Below are positions 51,690 through 63,147 of a stretch of DNA of 64,000 bases, piece after piece (the stretch's first letter is position 1; the number at the start of each line of letters is the position of its first letter). Where the stretch lies: positions 1 to 64,000 of the forward strand of contig JAUYCF010000089.1 in the NCBI GenBank assembly GCA_030692355.1, given 5' to 3'. The notes under the pieces were generated by a model. It did no database searches and was not told where the DNA came from. It was given only the letters and a program-made list of their open reading frames with translations. A program made the translations under genes and the position numbers. The DNA is from Thiobacillus sp. Lineage in GTDB: Bacteria; Pseudomonadota; Gammaproteobacteria; Burkholderiales; Thiobacillaceae.

Positions 51690-53001
51690 GCCGGTCAGCG
51701 CAGTCGCGGCGGACGCGCTTGCCCGCCACGTTCCGCCGCATGCACGGCTGGTGCTGGGGCTCTCGGGCGGGCTCGATTCGGTGGTCCTGCTGCATGTCCT
51801 GCTTTCACTGCGCGATCGACATCCCTTTGAACTGTGGGTCGTGCATGTGCACCACGGGCTGTCGCCCCATGCCGACACCTGGGCCGATTTCTGCGCGCGG
51901 CTTTGCGCATCGCACGGGCTTGAATCCAGCATCCATCATGTAGTGATCGCGCGCGACGATGCGGCGGGTATCGAAGCCGCTGCGCGGCGCGAGCGCCAGC
52001 GCATCTTTGCCGCGCTGGACGCGGACTTTCTGCTCACTGCGCACCAGCAGGACGACCAGGCCGAAACCCTTCTGTTGCAGTTGCTGCGCGGCGCCGGACC
52101 GAAAGGCCTGGCGGCGATGGCCGAACTGCAATCCCGGCCCGGCTGGCGCGCAGCGCAACTCAGGCCGCTGCTGGGCGTGACGCGTGCCGGGCTGCTGGAT
52201 TATGCGCAGTCACACGGCCTGACCTGGGTCGACGACGAGAGCAATCGCGACATCCGCTACCGCCGCAATGCGCTGCGCCGGCAGGTGATGCCGCTCCTGG
52301 CTGCGCATTTTCCCGGCAGCAGCGCCACCCTCGCGCGCGCGGCCGCGTTGCAGGCCGATGCTGCCGACTTGCTGGACGACCTGGCGCGGCTCGATGCGGA
52401 GACAGCCATTGCCGGCGAACGGCTCGATTGCGCGCTGCTGGCCGGCTTGTCCCGCGCGCGCGCGCGCAACCTGCTGCGCTATTTCATTGAGCGGCACGGC
52501 CAGCCCATGCCCAACGCCCGGCGGCTCGACGAGGCGCTGCATCAGTTGCGGGACGCGGGTCGCGATGCGCGGGTGTGCGTCGGGCTGGGGACGGTGGAAT
52601 TGTGGCGCTTTCGCGGCGGCGCATATCTGGTTCCGCCGGCGCCCGCCCCGGCCGCGCCGGTTCGCTGGCAGGGCGAGGCGTCGCTCTGGGTGGCCGCCGC
52701 CGGGGTGCACGTGCGGATGGAAGCGGTGACCGGCGCCGGCCTGAAGCGCGACGTGCTGGCAGCAGGCGAAGTGACGCTGGGGGTGCGGCAGGGCGGCGAA
52801 CGCCTGCGCCTGCATCCCGGCGGCCCTCATCGCAGCCTGAAGAACCTGCTGCAGGAACAGGCGATCCCATCCTGGCAGCGCGATCGTTTGCCGCTGTTGT
52901 GGTGCGACGGGCGGCTGGCGTGGGCGGCGGGGATCGGCCTTGAAGCCGATCTGCTTGCCGCACCTGGTGAAGCCGGGGTGCTGCCGCGCGTCGCGGACTA
53001 G
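51658..53001 (+). CDS. tilS: tRNA(Ile)-lysidine synthetase
   Basis: Converts the wobble C of tRNA-Ile(CAT) to lysidine. The PP-loop is [36 protein letters not shown] and [33 protein letters not shown] follow, and [26 protein letters not shown] completes the N-terminal domain; the C-terminal TilS domain contains [26 protein letters not shown]. It has 447 residues from ATG 51658, which lies within the accA end; a later start is not evident. Confidence 0.95.
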   Translation: MAASRKPLPNRPVSAVAADALARHVPPHARLVLGLSGGLDSVVLLHVLLSLRDRHPFELWVVHVHHGLSPHADTWADFCARLCASHGLESSIHHVVIARDDAAGIEAAARRERQRIFAALDADFLLTAHQQDDQAETLLLQLLRGAGPKGLAAMAELQSRPGWRAAQLRPLLGVTRAGLLDYAQSHGLTWVDDESNRDIRYRRNALRRQVMPLLAAHFPGSSATLARAAALQADAADLLDDLARLDAETAIAGERLDCALLAGLSRARARNLLRYFIERHGQPMPNARRLDEALHQLRDAGRDARVCVGLGTVELWRFRGGAYLVPPAPAPAAPVRWQGEASLWVAAAGVHVRMEAVTGAGLKRDVLAAGEVTLGVRQGGERLRLHPGGPHRSLKNLLQEQAIPSWQRDRLPLLWCDGRLAWAAGIGLEADLLAAPGEAGVLPRVAD

Positions 53002-53097
53002 CTGTACAACAAGACAGTCCAGGGTGGGGCATGTTATGCTAGCGGGCTGATTTTCATGGTTTTTTAAACGTTTTTTCTCATTTTCCGGAGCATACAC

Positions 53098-53526
53098 ATG
53101 GCTGTTCAGCGCACCTTTTCCATTATCAAACCCGATGCCGTCGCCAAAAACGTGGTCGGCAAGATCGTCAGCCGCTTCGAGAGCAATGGTCTCAAGGTGG
53201 TGGCATCCAGGATGAAGCACCTGTCGCGTCAGGAAGCCGAAGGCTTCTACGGGGTGCACCGCGAGCGTCCCTTCTTCAAGGATCTGGTCGAGTTCATGAT
53301 CTCCGGCCCGGTCGTTCTGCAGGTGCTGGAAGGCGAAGACGCGATCGCCAGGAACCGCGAGCTGATGGGCGCGACCGACCCGAAGAAGGCCGAGGCCGGC
53401 ACCATTCGCGCCGATTTCGCCGAGAGCATCGATGCCAACGCGGTGCATGGCTCCGACGCGCCGGAAACCGCTGCGATCGAAATCGCCTATTTCTTCCCCG
53501 CCTGCGAAGTCTACGCCGGCCGCTAA
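53098..53526 (+). CDS. ndk: Nucleoside diphosphate kinase
   Basis: 142-residue enzyme equilibrating nucleoside triphosphates. [23 protein letters not shown] is the N-terminal signature and [20 protein letters not shown] contains the phospho-histidine. Upstream, AAGACA and TATGCT spaced 18 bases (53011-53040) could be its promoter. It begins the ndk-to-der gene set. Confidence 0.98.
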   Translation: MAVQRTFSIIKPDAVAKNVVGKIVSRFESNGLKVVASRMKHLSRQEAEGFYGVHRERPFFKDLVEFMISGPVVLQVLEGEDAIARNRELMGATDPKKAEAGTIRADFAESIDANAVHGSDAPETAAIEIAYFFPACEVYAGR

Positions 53527-53536
53527 ACGCATACGC

Positions 53537-54655
53537 ATGCCGCAAAACCTGCTTGATTTCGACCTCGACGGACTGACCGCCTGGTTCGGCGAACTCGGCG
53601 AAAAGCCGTTTCGCGCCAGGCAGGTGTTCCACTGGGTGCATCAGGCTGGGGTGGCGGATTTTGCGCAGATGACCGATATCGCCAAAAGCCTGCGCGAGAA
53701 GCTGCAGCAGCAGGCGGTGGTGGCGCCGCCTGCGATCAGCTACGCGCATACCTCGACCGACGGCACGCGCAAGTGGCTGTTCGATGTGGGGGTGGCAAAC
53801 GGCATCGAGACCGTATTCATCCCGGAAGAGGATCGCGGCACCCTGTGCGTGTCGTCGCAGGTTGGCTGCGCGCTGGAGTGCACCTTCTGCTCGACCGGAC
53901 GGCAGGGCTTCAACCGCAATCTGACGGTGGCCGAAATCATCGGCCAGCTGTGGGTGGCGCATCACGGCCTGAAGACCGAGCCCAACCGCACCGCGCTCAA
54001 TCACGGCGCAGGCGAAATTTCCGACCGGCCGGTGACCAATGTGGTGATGATGGGCATGGGCGAGCCGCTGGCGAATCTGGAGAATGTGGTGACCGCGCTC
54101 GGCATCATGCTCGACGACCATGCCTATGGCCTTTCGCGGCGGCGGGTGACGGTGTCGACCTCGGGGCTGGTGCCGGCGATGGACCGGCTGGCCGAACGCT
54201 GCCCGGTGGCGCTGGCGGTGAGCCTGCACGCGCCCAATGATGCGTTGCGCGACCAGATTGTGCCGATCAACAGGAAGTACCCGTTGCGAGAGCTGATGGC
54301 GGCATGCCGGCGCTATCTGGTGCATGCGCCGCGCGATTTCATTACCTTCGAATACGTGATGCTGGCCGGGGTGAACGATGCGCCCGAGCATGCGCGCCAG
54401 CTGATCGAACTGGTGCATGACGTGCCGTGCAAATTCAATCTCATTCCGTTCAATCCGTTTCCGGATTCCGGTTATGAAAAGCCCCGCGCCGAGGCGATGC
54501 GCGTATTCCGCGAGATCCTGCAGGACGCCGGACTGGTGGTCACCACGCGCAAGACGCGCGGCGACGACATCGACGCCGCGTGCGGCCAGCTGGCAGGCAA
54601 AGTGGCCGACAAGAGCGGGCGCGTGATGAAACGAATGCACAAGGAGACGGCGTGA
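53537..54655 (+). CDS. rlmN: Dual-specificity 23S rRNA/tRNA adenine-C2 methyltransferase
   Basis: Radical SAM enzyme methylating A2503 of 23S rRNA and A37 of some tRNAs. The cluster motif is [20 protein letters not shown], with [14 protein letters not shown] and [18 protein letters not shown] following, and the methyl-carrying cysteine lies in [15 protein letters not shown]. 372 residues; start 53537 is ten bases after the ndk stop. Confidence 0.98.
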   Translation: MPQNLLDFDLDGLTAWFGELGEKPFRARQVFHWVHQAGVADFAQMTDIAKSLREKLQQQAVVAPPAISYAHTSTDGTRKWLFDVGVANGIETVFIPEEDRGTLCVSSQVGCALECTFCSTGRQGFNRNLTVAEIIGQLWVAHHGLKTEPNRTALNHGAGEISDRPVTNVVMMGMGEPLANLENVVTALGIMLDDHAYGLSRRRVTVSTSGLVPAMDRLAERCPVALAVSLHAPNDALRDQIVPINRKYPLRELMAACRRYLVHAPRDFITFEYVMLAGVNDAPEHARQLIELVHDVPCKFNLIPFNPFPDSGYEKPRAEAMRVFREILQDAGLVVTTRKTRGDDIDAACGQLAGKVADKSGRVMKRMHKETA

Positions 54656-55425
54656 AAAAATGGATGGGCATACTGGCAGCGGCGCTGCTGGCGGGCTGTG
54701 CGCAGCAGCCGGCGGATAGCGGCGGCGGTGTCGCCGGCACGCAGGTCGACAGCGAAAGCCGTCAGCGCGCGCGTGCCTTCACCGACCTGGCCGGGGCCTA
54801 TTTTTCCCGCGCCCAGTACAAGGTCGCGCTCGACGAGCTGCGCAAGGCGATTACCGCCGACAACCGTTTCGGCCCGGCCTACAACGTCTACGGCCTGATC
54901 TACATGGAGCTGGCCGAAGACAAGCTGGCCGAGGAAAATTTCCGCCGCGCCATCGATCTGGATCGCGGCGACTCGGTAGCGCGCAACAATTTCGGCTGGT
55001 TCCTCTGCACTCGCGGCCGTTACGACGAAGGGCTCGAACAGTTCAGCATCGCCCTGCGCAATCCGCTGTACGCCTACCCCGAGCAGGCCATGGCGAACGC
55101 CGGCCTGTGCGCCGAAAAGAAAGGCGACCTCGCGCTGGCCGAAGCCAATCTGCTGAAGTCGCTCAAGCTGCAACCCGACAACCCCAACACCGTGCTGAAG
55201 CTGGCCGGGCTGAATTTCCGTCAGGGCCGGATCATGGAAACGCAGCGCCTGCTTGGGCGCCACGCCGAGCTGGCGCCGCCGACCGCGGAAAGCCTGTGGC
55301 TGGGGGTGCGGCTGGAGCGCAAACTGGGCGACCGCGCGCAGGAGGCGGCTTACGGCCTGCAGCTGCGCAAGCGCTTCCCCGATTCGAATGAGGCGCGGCT
55401 GCTGCTGACGGGGCAATACGAATGA
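54652..55425 (+). CDS. pilW: Type IV pilus biogenesis/stability lipoprotein PilW (PilF)
   Basis: A 257-residue TPR lipoprotein that helps assemble the pilus secretin at the outer membrane. GTG 54652 overlaps the rlmN stop and follows [23 protein letters not shown] is the signal with lipobox LAGC. At least four TPRs follow ([68 protein letters not shown]). No other pilus gene is in the window. Confidence 0.94.
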   Translation: MKKWMGILAAALLAGCAQQPADSGGGVAGTQVDSESRQRARAFTDLAGAYFSRAQYKVALDELRKAITADNRFGPAYNVYGLIYMELAEDKLAEENFRRAIDLDRGDSVARNNFGWFLCTRGRYDEGLEQFSIALRNPLYAYPEQAMANAGLCAEKKGDLALAEANLLKSLKLQPDNPNTVLKLAGLNFRQGRIMETQRLLGRHAELAPPTAESLWLGVRLERKLGDRAQEAAYGLQLRKRFPDSNEARLLLTGQYE

Positions 55426-56245
55426 GCGAGAGCGGGCAACCCTCGGTCGGGCAGATTTTGCGTGATGCGCGCGAAGCGCAGGGCATCACGCTGGAAGATG
55501 CCGCTATGCGCCTGCGCCTGATGCAGCGCCAGGTCGAGGCCATGGAGACGGATGATTTCGAGAGCCTCGATCCGCCCGTGTTCGCCCGCGGGTTTGTCCG
55601 CAACTACGCGCGCCTGTTGGGGCTTGCGCCCGAAGCGCTGCTGGCATGCATGGCAGGTGCACCGGCCGAGCCGGCCGAGGTCAGTCATGCCGCGCCGCCC
55701 CCGCCGCATTCCTGGTTGAGTTCGCCCTGGCTGATCCCGCTGCTGCTGGGTTTGCTGGTGCTGGTGGCGGTGCCCGTGGCGCTGTATTGGTGGCTCAACA
55801 GCGCGGGAGAGGATGACACGGGCAAGCAGGCGTCGTCCGCTGCGCAAACCCGTTCCACACCGGTCGCGGTTCCCGCGCCCGTTACGGAACCGGCGGAAGC
55901 CGCACTCCCTGCCGTTGAAGTTGCCCCCGTAGCGCCGGCCTTACCTGCGGCCGGGACCAGCGAGCCGGCCGCGGCTGAAGCCCCCGTGGCGCCCGAAGCC
56001 CCGGCGATCAACGGCGTGCTGCATCTCGAATTCGGCGACGAGGCCTGGGTCGAAATCAAGGATGGCAGCGGCCGCATGCTGCATCGCCAGCTCAACCCGG
56101 CCGGTACGAAGGCCGATATCCCGGGCCAGCCGCCGTTCGAGGTGGTGATCGGCAACGCAGCGCAAGTGCGCCTGACGTACAACGGCCGCCCCATCGACCT
56201 GGAGCCCTTTATTGAGGTGACGGTCGCCCGCTTTACTCTGGAAGA

Positions 56246-56249
<4 letters not shown>
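55422..56249 (+). CDS. rodZ: RodZ-like cytoskeletal protein (HTH + membrane + DUF4115)
   Basis: A 275-residue bitopic protein connecting MreB to the cell-wall elongation machinery. The cytosolic HTH is [38 protein letters not shown]; the membrane helix is [23 protein letters not shown]; a Pro/Ala/Val-rich periplasmic linker and DUF4115 domain ([22 protein letters not shown]...[23 protein letters not shown]) follow. It overlaps pilW and ispG by four bases each. Confidence 0.95.
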
Positions 56250-57472
<1,223 letters not shown>

Positions 57473-57478
57473 ACCATT

Positions 57479-57566
57479 AACCACAGAGGCACAGAGACAC
57501 AGAGACACAGAGGAAAGCGGTTGGATATCACGCACAGTTTTCTCCGTGCCTCTGTGTCTCTGTGGT
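57479..57566. repeat. Palindromic repeat family C, copy 2, in the hisS leader
   Basis: AACCACAGAGGCACAGAGAC ACAGAGACACAGAGG and GTGCCTCTGTGTCTCTGTGG T pair around a ~30-base loop; the left arm contains three ACACAGAG-type units. It fills the ispG-hisS gap and ends 11 bases before the hisS ATG, so the hairpin abuts the ribosome-binding site (GGTGAG). Confidence 0.9.
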
Positions 57567-57577
57567 GAGATTTTTAG

Positions 57578-58852
<1,275 letters not shown>

Positions 58853-58857
58853 ACGCA

Positions 58858-59499
58858 ATGGCAACCTACGATCTCGACGAACAGGAACGGCTGGACGAAC
58901 TGAAGGCCTGGTGGAAACGCTGGGGCAACCTGGTGATGGTCGGACTCGCCGTGGCGGTTGCGGCGGCGGCGGGCTGGCGCTACTGGCAGAACCAGGTGGT
59001 GACGCAAAGCCTGGAAGCCGCAACCGTGTATGAAAAGCTCACCCAGTCGCTGGAGGCCAACGATGTCAAGGCGGCGCGCGACGCGGGCGCGATGCTGATC
59101 GACCAGTACAAGGGCACCGCCTACGCGCCGCGTGCGGCGCTGTTGCTGGCCAGGCTGAACGTCGGCGCCAAGGATCTGAAAAGCGCGCAGGCCCAGCTGG
59201 AATGGGCGGTGGCCAACAGCAAGGAACCCGCGGTCAAGGATCTGGCGCGCCTGCGGCTGGGCGGAGTGCAGCTCGACCAGAAGCAATATGACGCCGCCAT
59301 GAAAACCCTGTCCGCCACCCATAGCGATGCATTTGCCTTCCGCTTCCATGACCTGAAAGGCGACGTGCTGCTGGCGCAGGGCAAGCCGGCCGAGGCGCGT
59401 GCCGCCTACCAGGCCGCCTTCGGCAAGATGGCGGCAGACAACGCGTATCGCAACATCGTCGAATTGAAGCTCGACGCGCTGGGAGGGGAGGCCAAATGA
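58858..59499 (+). CDS. yfgM: YfgM-like membrane-anchored TPR protein
   Basis: A 213-residue ancillary protein of the SecYEG translocon and periplasmic chaperone network. MATYDLDEQERLDELKAWWKRWGNLVMVGLAVAVAAAAGWRYW is the N-terminal cytosolic tail and membrane helix; the periplasmic TPR-like part follows (AALLLARLNVGAKDLKSAQAQLEWAVA). It overlaps bamB by four bases and sits in the usual hisS-yfgM-bamB-der order. Confidence 0.95.
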   Translation: MATYDLDEQERLDELKAWWKRWGNLVMVGLAVAVAAAAGWRYWQNQVVTQSLEAATVYEKLTQSLEANDVKAARDAGAMLIDQYKGTAYAPRAALLLARLNVGAKDLKSAQAQLEWAVANSKEPAVKDLARLRLGGVQLDQKQYDAAMKTLSATHSDAFAFRFHDLKGDVLLAQGKPAEARAAYQAAFGKMAADNAYRNIVELKLDALGGEAK

Positions 59500-60635
59500 A
59501 GATGCGTTGGATGGTCGTCGGCCTGGCGCTGGCTTTGTCGGGGTGCGGCACGGTCGGTGGCTGGTTTGATTCCGGTCCGGCCAAGGCGAAGCCGGCCGAA
59601 CTGGTCGAGTTCAAGCCGACCGTCAGCCTTGACCCGGCCTGGAAAGTCGAAACCGGCGATACCGCCGGCTATTTGTTTCACCCGCAGGCCGAGGGCGATG
59701 ACGTCTTCGCCGCGGGCGGCAGCCGGGTGGTGCGCATTGCCGTGGCAAACGGTCGGACGGTGTGGAGCACCGATGCCGGCGTGAAGCTGTCCGCCGGGGC
59801 CGGTGCGGGCCAGGGACTGGTGCTGGCGGGAAGCGGCAAGGGCGATTTGCTGGCGCTGGATCGGGCCAGCGGCGCGGTGCGCTGGAAAGTGGCGCTGTCG
59901 AGCGAGGTGACCGGACAGTTGCTGGCCGTCGCCGACATGGTGATTGCCCGCACTGGCGATGGCCGCGTGCATGGCCTCGCCGTGGCCGACGGCAGCCGCA
60001 AGTGGCTGTACAGCCGCAGCCTGCCGGCACTGAGCCTGCGCGGGTCGGGCGGCATGGTGGTGCGCGACGAGGTGCTGTACGCCGGCTTCCCCGGCGGCAA
60101 GCTGGTTGCGCTCAATGCCGCCAACGGCGCGCAGCTGTGGGAGGCCACGGTGGCATTGCCGCGCGGGGCGACCGAACTCGAACGGGTGGCCGATGTGATG
60201 GGCCATCCGGTGGTGGACGAACGCCAGGTGTGCGCCGTCGCCTACCAGGGACGCGTGGCCTGCTTCGACCGCCAGAGCGGTTCGCCGCTGTGGGCGCGCG
60301 ACACTTCCAGCAACAGCGGGCTGGCGATGGACGAACGCAATGTCTACGTCACCGACGACAAGGATGCCGTCACCGCCTACGACAAAGCCAGCGGCCGCGC
60401 CGGCTGGCGGCAGGACACGCTGGCGCGCCGTCAGGTGACCGCGCCGCTGGCGCTTGGCGACTGGGTGGTGGTGGCCGACGGCGAAGGGGTCGTGCATGTG
60501 CTGTCGGCCGATGACGGCAGCTTCGTTGCGCGCGCCAGGGTCGACAGCAGCGTGCGCACGGCGCCGGTCGACATCGGGCCGGGTTTCGCGGTGCAGACCG
60601 ACAAGGGCAGCGTCGTCGCGTTCAGACTCAGGTGA
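59496..60635 (+). CDS. bamB: Outer membrane assembly lipoprotein BamB
   Basis: A 379-residue WD40-like eight-bladed propeller lipoprotein of the BAM complex. MKMRWMVVGLALALSGCGTV contains lipobox LSGC. Repeating PQQ-like blades are visible, e.g. LLALDRASGAVRWKVAL, LVALNAANGAQLWEATV and VTAYDKASGRAGWRQDTL. ATGA overlap with yfgM. Confidence 0.97.
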   Translation: MKMRWMVVGLALALSGCGTVGGWFDSGPAKAKPAELVEFKPTVSLDPAWKVETGDTAGYLFHPQAEGDDVFAAGGSRVVRIAVANGRTVWSTDAGVKLSAGAGAGQGLVLAGSGKGDLLALDRASGAVRWKVALSSEVTGQLLAVADMVIARTGDGRVHGLAVADGSRKWLYSRSLPALSLRGSGGMVVRDEVLYAGFPGGKLVALNAANGAQLWEATVALPRGATELERVADVMGHPVVDERQVCAVAYQGRVACFDRQSGSPLWARDTSSNSGLAMDERNVYVTDDKDAVTAYDKASGRAGWRQDTLARRQVTAPLALGDWVVVADGEGVVHVLSADDGSFVARARVDSSVRTAPVDIGPGFAVQTDKGSVVAFRLR

Positions 60636-60726
60636 GTCTTGAGCGACTTGATGATTGATCGATAAGGCGGACGCAGCTGTTTTTGGTGGCCGCCTTGCAA
60701 ATGTTTATGGATTCGAATTTTAGCTA

Positions 60727-62133
60727 ATGCTCCCTACCCTGGTTCTGGTCGGCCGGCCCAACGTCGGCAAGTCCACCCTCTTTAACCGTCTCACCGGCAC
60801 GCGCGACGCGCTGGTGCACGACCTGCCGGGGATGACGCGCGATCGCCATTACGGGCGCGGGCGCCTCGGTGAAAAGCCCTATCTGGTGGTCGACACGGGC
60901 GGTCTGGAGCCGGTCGTCACCGACGGCATCCTCGCAGAAATGGCGCGGCAGACGCTGCAGGCCATCGACGAGGCCGACGCCATCATTTTCCTGGTCGATG
61001 CGCGGGCAGGCCTGACGCCGCAGGACAAGTTGATCGCCGACCGCCTGCGCCGCGCGTCATGCCCGGTGCTGCTCGCGGTCAACAAGGCGGAGGGCATGAA
61101 CGCTGCCGTGATCACCGCCGAGTTTCACGAACTGGCGCTGGGCCAGCCGCTGGCCATTTCCAGCGCGCATGGCGACGGCGTGTCCGACCTGGTGGCCGAG
61201 GCGCTGGCGCCGTTTTCCGAAGAGGAAGAGAAACGCGACGATTTTGGCATCCCCAAGATCGCGCTGGTGGGGCGCCCCAACGTCGGCAAGTCGACGCTGG
61301 TCAACACGCTGGTGGGCGAGGAGCGCGTGATCGCGTTCGATCAGCCGGGCACCACGCGCGATTCGATTTACGTCGAGTTCGAGCGCGACGGCAAGCCCTA
61401 CATCCTGATCGACACCGCCGGCCTGCGCCGTCGCGGCAAGGTGTTCGAGACGGTGGAAAAATTCTCCGTCATCAAAACCCTGCAGGCGATCGAGGATGCC
61501 AATGTGGTGGTGCTGGTGCTCGACGCGCACGAGAACATTTCCGAGCAGGACGCGCATCTGGCCGGATTCGTGCTGGAAACCGGGCGCGCGCTGGTGGTCG
61601 CGGTCAACAAGTGGGACGGGCTTTCTGCCGAGCAGCGCGAGGACGTCAAGCGCGACATCGGGCGCAAGCTGGCGTTTCTCGACTTTGCCCGCTTCAACTA
61701 CATTTCGGCGCTGAAGGGCAAGGGCCTGGAAAACCTGCTGAAGGACATCGAAGCCGCGCACGCCGCCGCCTTCATCAAGCTGTCGACGCCCAAGCTCACG
61801 CGGGTGCTGGAGATGGCGGTGGAACAGCACGCGCCGCCCAAGAACGGACTGTTCCGCCCCAAGCCGCGCTACGCCCACCAGGGCGGCAAGAATCCGCCGG
61901 TCATCATCCTGCACGGCAATGCGCTGGAAGGCCTGCGCGACGATTACAAGCGCTATCTGGAAAGCAGTTTCCGCAAGGCGTTCAAGCTGCAGGGCACGCC
62001 GTTGCGAATCCAGATCAAGGAAGGCGGCGCCAGCAATCCGTTTGCAGGCAAGACACGCGGCCCGCTGAACGAAAGCGAAGCAACGCGGATGCGGCGCAAG
62101 AAGCGGGTGCGGCGCAAGGTCTACGGCAGCTGA
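60727..62133 (+). CDS. der: Ribosome biogenesis GTPase Der (EngA)
   Basis: A 468-residue double GTPase for 50S assembly. First G domain: [18 protein letters not shown] with DTGGLEPV; second G domain near residue 180: [18 protein letters not shown] with [10 protein letters not shown] and NKWDGL; the C-terminal KH-like domain ends in a basic tail ([18 protein letters not shown]). A small GCTGC-TAAA-GCAGC hairpin lies about 60 bases after the stop. Confidence 0.98.
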   Translation: MLPTLVLVGRPNVGKSTLFNRLTGTRDALVHDLPGMTRDRHYGRGRLGEKPYLVVDTGGLEPVVTDGILAEMARQTLQAIDEADAIIFLVDARAGLTPQDKLIADRLRRASCPVLLAVNKAEGMNAAVITAEFHELALGQPLAISSAHGDGVSDLVAEALAPFSEEEEKRDDFGIPKIALVGRPNVGKSTLVNTLVGEERVIAFDQPGTTRDSIYVEFERDGKPYILIDTAGLRRRGKVFETVEKFSVIKTLQAIEDANVVVLVLDAHENISEQDAHLAGFVLETGRALVVAVNKWDGLSAEQREDVKRDIGRKLAFLDFARFNYISALKGKGLENLLKDIEAAHAAAFIKLSTPKLTRVLEMAVEQHAPPKNGLFRPKPRYAHQGGKNPPVIILHGNALEGLRDDYKRYLESSFRKAFKLQGTPLRIQIKEGGASNPFAGKTRGPLNESEATRMRRKKRVRRKVYGS

Positions 62134-62217
62134 ATATCCATCCGCAAGGGGCAGACCGTGGTTGTCCCCGCGAGGGGGAGGCCATGTCTGTAAGCTGCTA
62201 AAGCAGCAACAGCCATG

Positions 62218-62335
62218 CACTATTGATCCGGCCAGATTTATCCGTGAGTTCGTTCGTGCTGAGCCTGTCTGCGCAGCCCTTCGACAGGCTCAGGGCGAAC
62301 GGTAGTCATGTTTAATTCGTGCCGGATCAATAGTG
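62218..62335. repeat. MITE-like element with perfect 15-bp terminal inverted repeats, nesting another palindrome
   Basis: CACTATTGATCCGGC (62218-62232) and GCCGGATCAATAGTG (62321-62335) are perfect inverted ends of a 118-base element. Inside lies GTTCGTGCTGAGCCTGTC / GACAGGCTCAGGGCGAAC (62252-62269 and 62283-62300), a separate palindromic family common in proteobacterial genomes. No ORF is present. Confidence 0.85.
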
Positions 62336-62374
62336 TAGTGCTGCATTCTTGACGGCACTTATGTGCAATCCCTT

Positions 62375-62421
62375 GTAGGTCGGGCTTCAGCCCGACATGT
62401 CGGGTTAAAACCCGACCTACG
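62375..62421. repeat. Palindromic repeat family G
   Basis: GTAGGTCGGGCTTCAGCCCG ACA-TGTCGGGTTAAAACCCGACCTAC: outer arms GTAGGTCGGG/CCCGACCTAC, each half also carrying its own small hairpin (CGGGCTTCAGCCCG; CGGGTTAAAACCCG). It lies 40 bases after the MITE-like element in the der-to-toxin gap. Confidence 0.88.
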
Positions 62422-62469
62422 AGGCCGTTATTACATGGCTATAAGTTCCAAACAGAATGCAACGCAACA

Positions 62470-62779
62470 CTAGCCGTCCAGGTCGGACAGTAAATCGGCC
62501 TCATAATCCTGTCCCCCGTAGAACACGCCAATGATGGATACCCTGTCCGCGTCCACCGCAAAGGCGATCACGGGCCGTTTTTTGTAGTTCGTGATGCGCA
62601 GGCCAGTACGAATGTCATCGCGGCGGGTGCCTCGATGCGGGAAGGACTGCATCGCCTCGCAATACGAGACAATGGCGTTGGTATAGCGCTCCGCGGTTTC
62701 TGGCGATGCCCTGGCCGCGACGATAGATTGCAGCCAGTTATTCCTCCGCCTCTGGCGTGAAAACGACGGTAAACGGCAT
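62470..62779 (-). pseudogene. RelE/ParE-family toxin, frameshifted
   Basis: The ATG at 62779 overlaps the antitoxin stop (TGATG) and starts MPFTVVFTPEAEE followed by TAA. In another frame the protein continues NWLQSIVAARASPETAERYT, then NAIVSYCEAMQSFPHRGTRR and RITNYKKRPVIAFAVDADRV, ending YEADLLSDLDG. Removing one T from GAATAACTGG restores one ~103-residue ParE-like ORF. The C-terminal part carries the conserved R-x-x-x-x..VIAFAVD core, so the toxin appears freshly inactivated. Confidence 0.85.
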
Positions 62780-63057
62780 CACGTCTTTGCAGTGGCGGTT
62801 TTGTGTTCGGCTGCGAGCCTGGCTCTCACCCCGTTAACAGCAACCACTCGTGTTGGATCGGCCTTCAGTGCGTCATAGGCCGCCCCCACTTGCTCCTGAA
62901 GCCAGTTTTCCATGGCGCGGTCGCGAGCCATCAGGACGCGCAATCCGTCCCGGATGACTTCGCTTTCCGTAGCGTACTCGCCGGCCGCCACCTTGGATTT
63001 CACAACGTCTGCCATCTCGTTCGGCAGGGTGATGCTGAATTGCCTGGTCGTGCGCAT
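62779..63057 (-). CDS. ParD/CopG-family antitoxin
   Basis: A 92-residue ribbon-helix-helix antitoxin: MRTTRQFSITLPNEMADVVKSKVAAGEYATESEVIRDGLRVLMARDRAMENWL is the ParD signature; the remainder wraps the toxin. ATG 63057 is preferred because AAGGA is nine bases upstream, while it touches the 63066 ATG. The adjacent toxin is broken, so this is an orphan antitoxin that may still repress its own promoter. Confidence 0.9.
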   Translation of the reverse strand: MRTTRQFSITLPNEMADVVKSKVAAGEYATESEVIRDGLRVLMARDRAMENWLQEQVGAAYDALKADPTRVVAVNGVRARLAAEHKTATAKT

Positions 63058-63147
63058 GATAGACATTCCTTTGAAGCTGAGTAGGGTTTAATCCTGCCCA
63101 ATTCGCGGTCTATGCACCACTCCCAGCATAAGCAGCACAACAGCTCA

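Noticed and set aside
57479-57566. Tandem ACACAGAG units as a CRISPR-like array
   Set aside because: The units are parts of a single palindrome with a second copy at 39967; no regular spacers exist.
60664-60696. AAGGCGG...CCGCCTT stem between bamB and der as a terminator
   Set aside because: Only seven pairs with a 19-base loop and no T run; too weak to call.
62470-62652. 60-residue minus-strand ORF as an independent gene
   Set aside because: It is the C-terminal part of the frameshifted ParE-like toxin starting at 62779.
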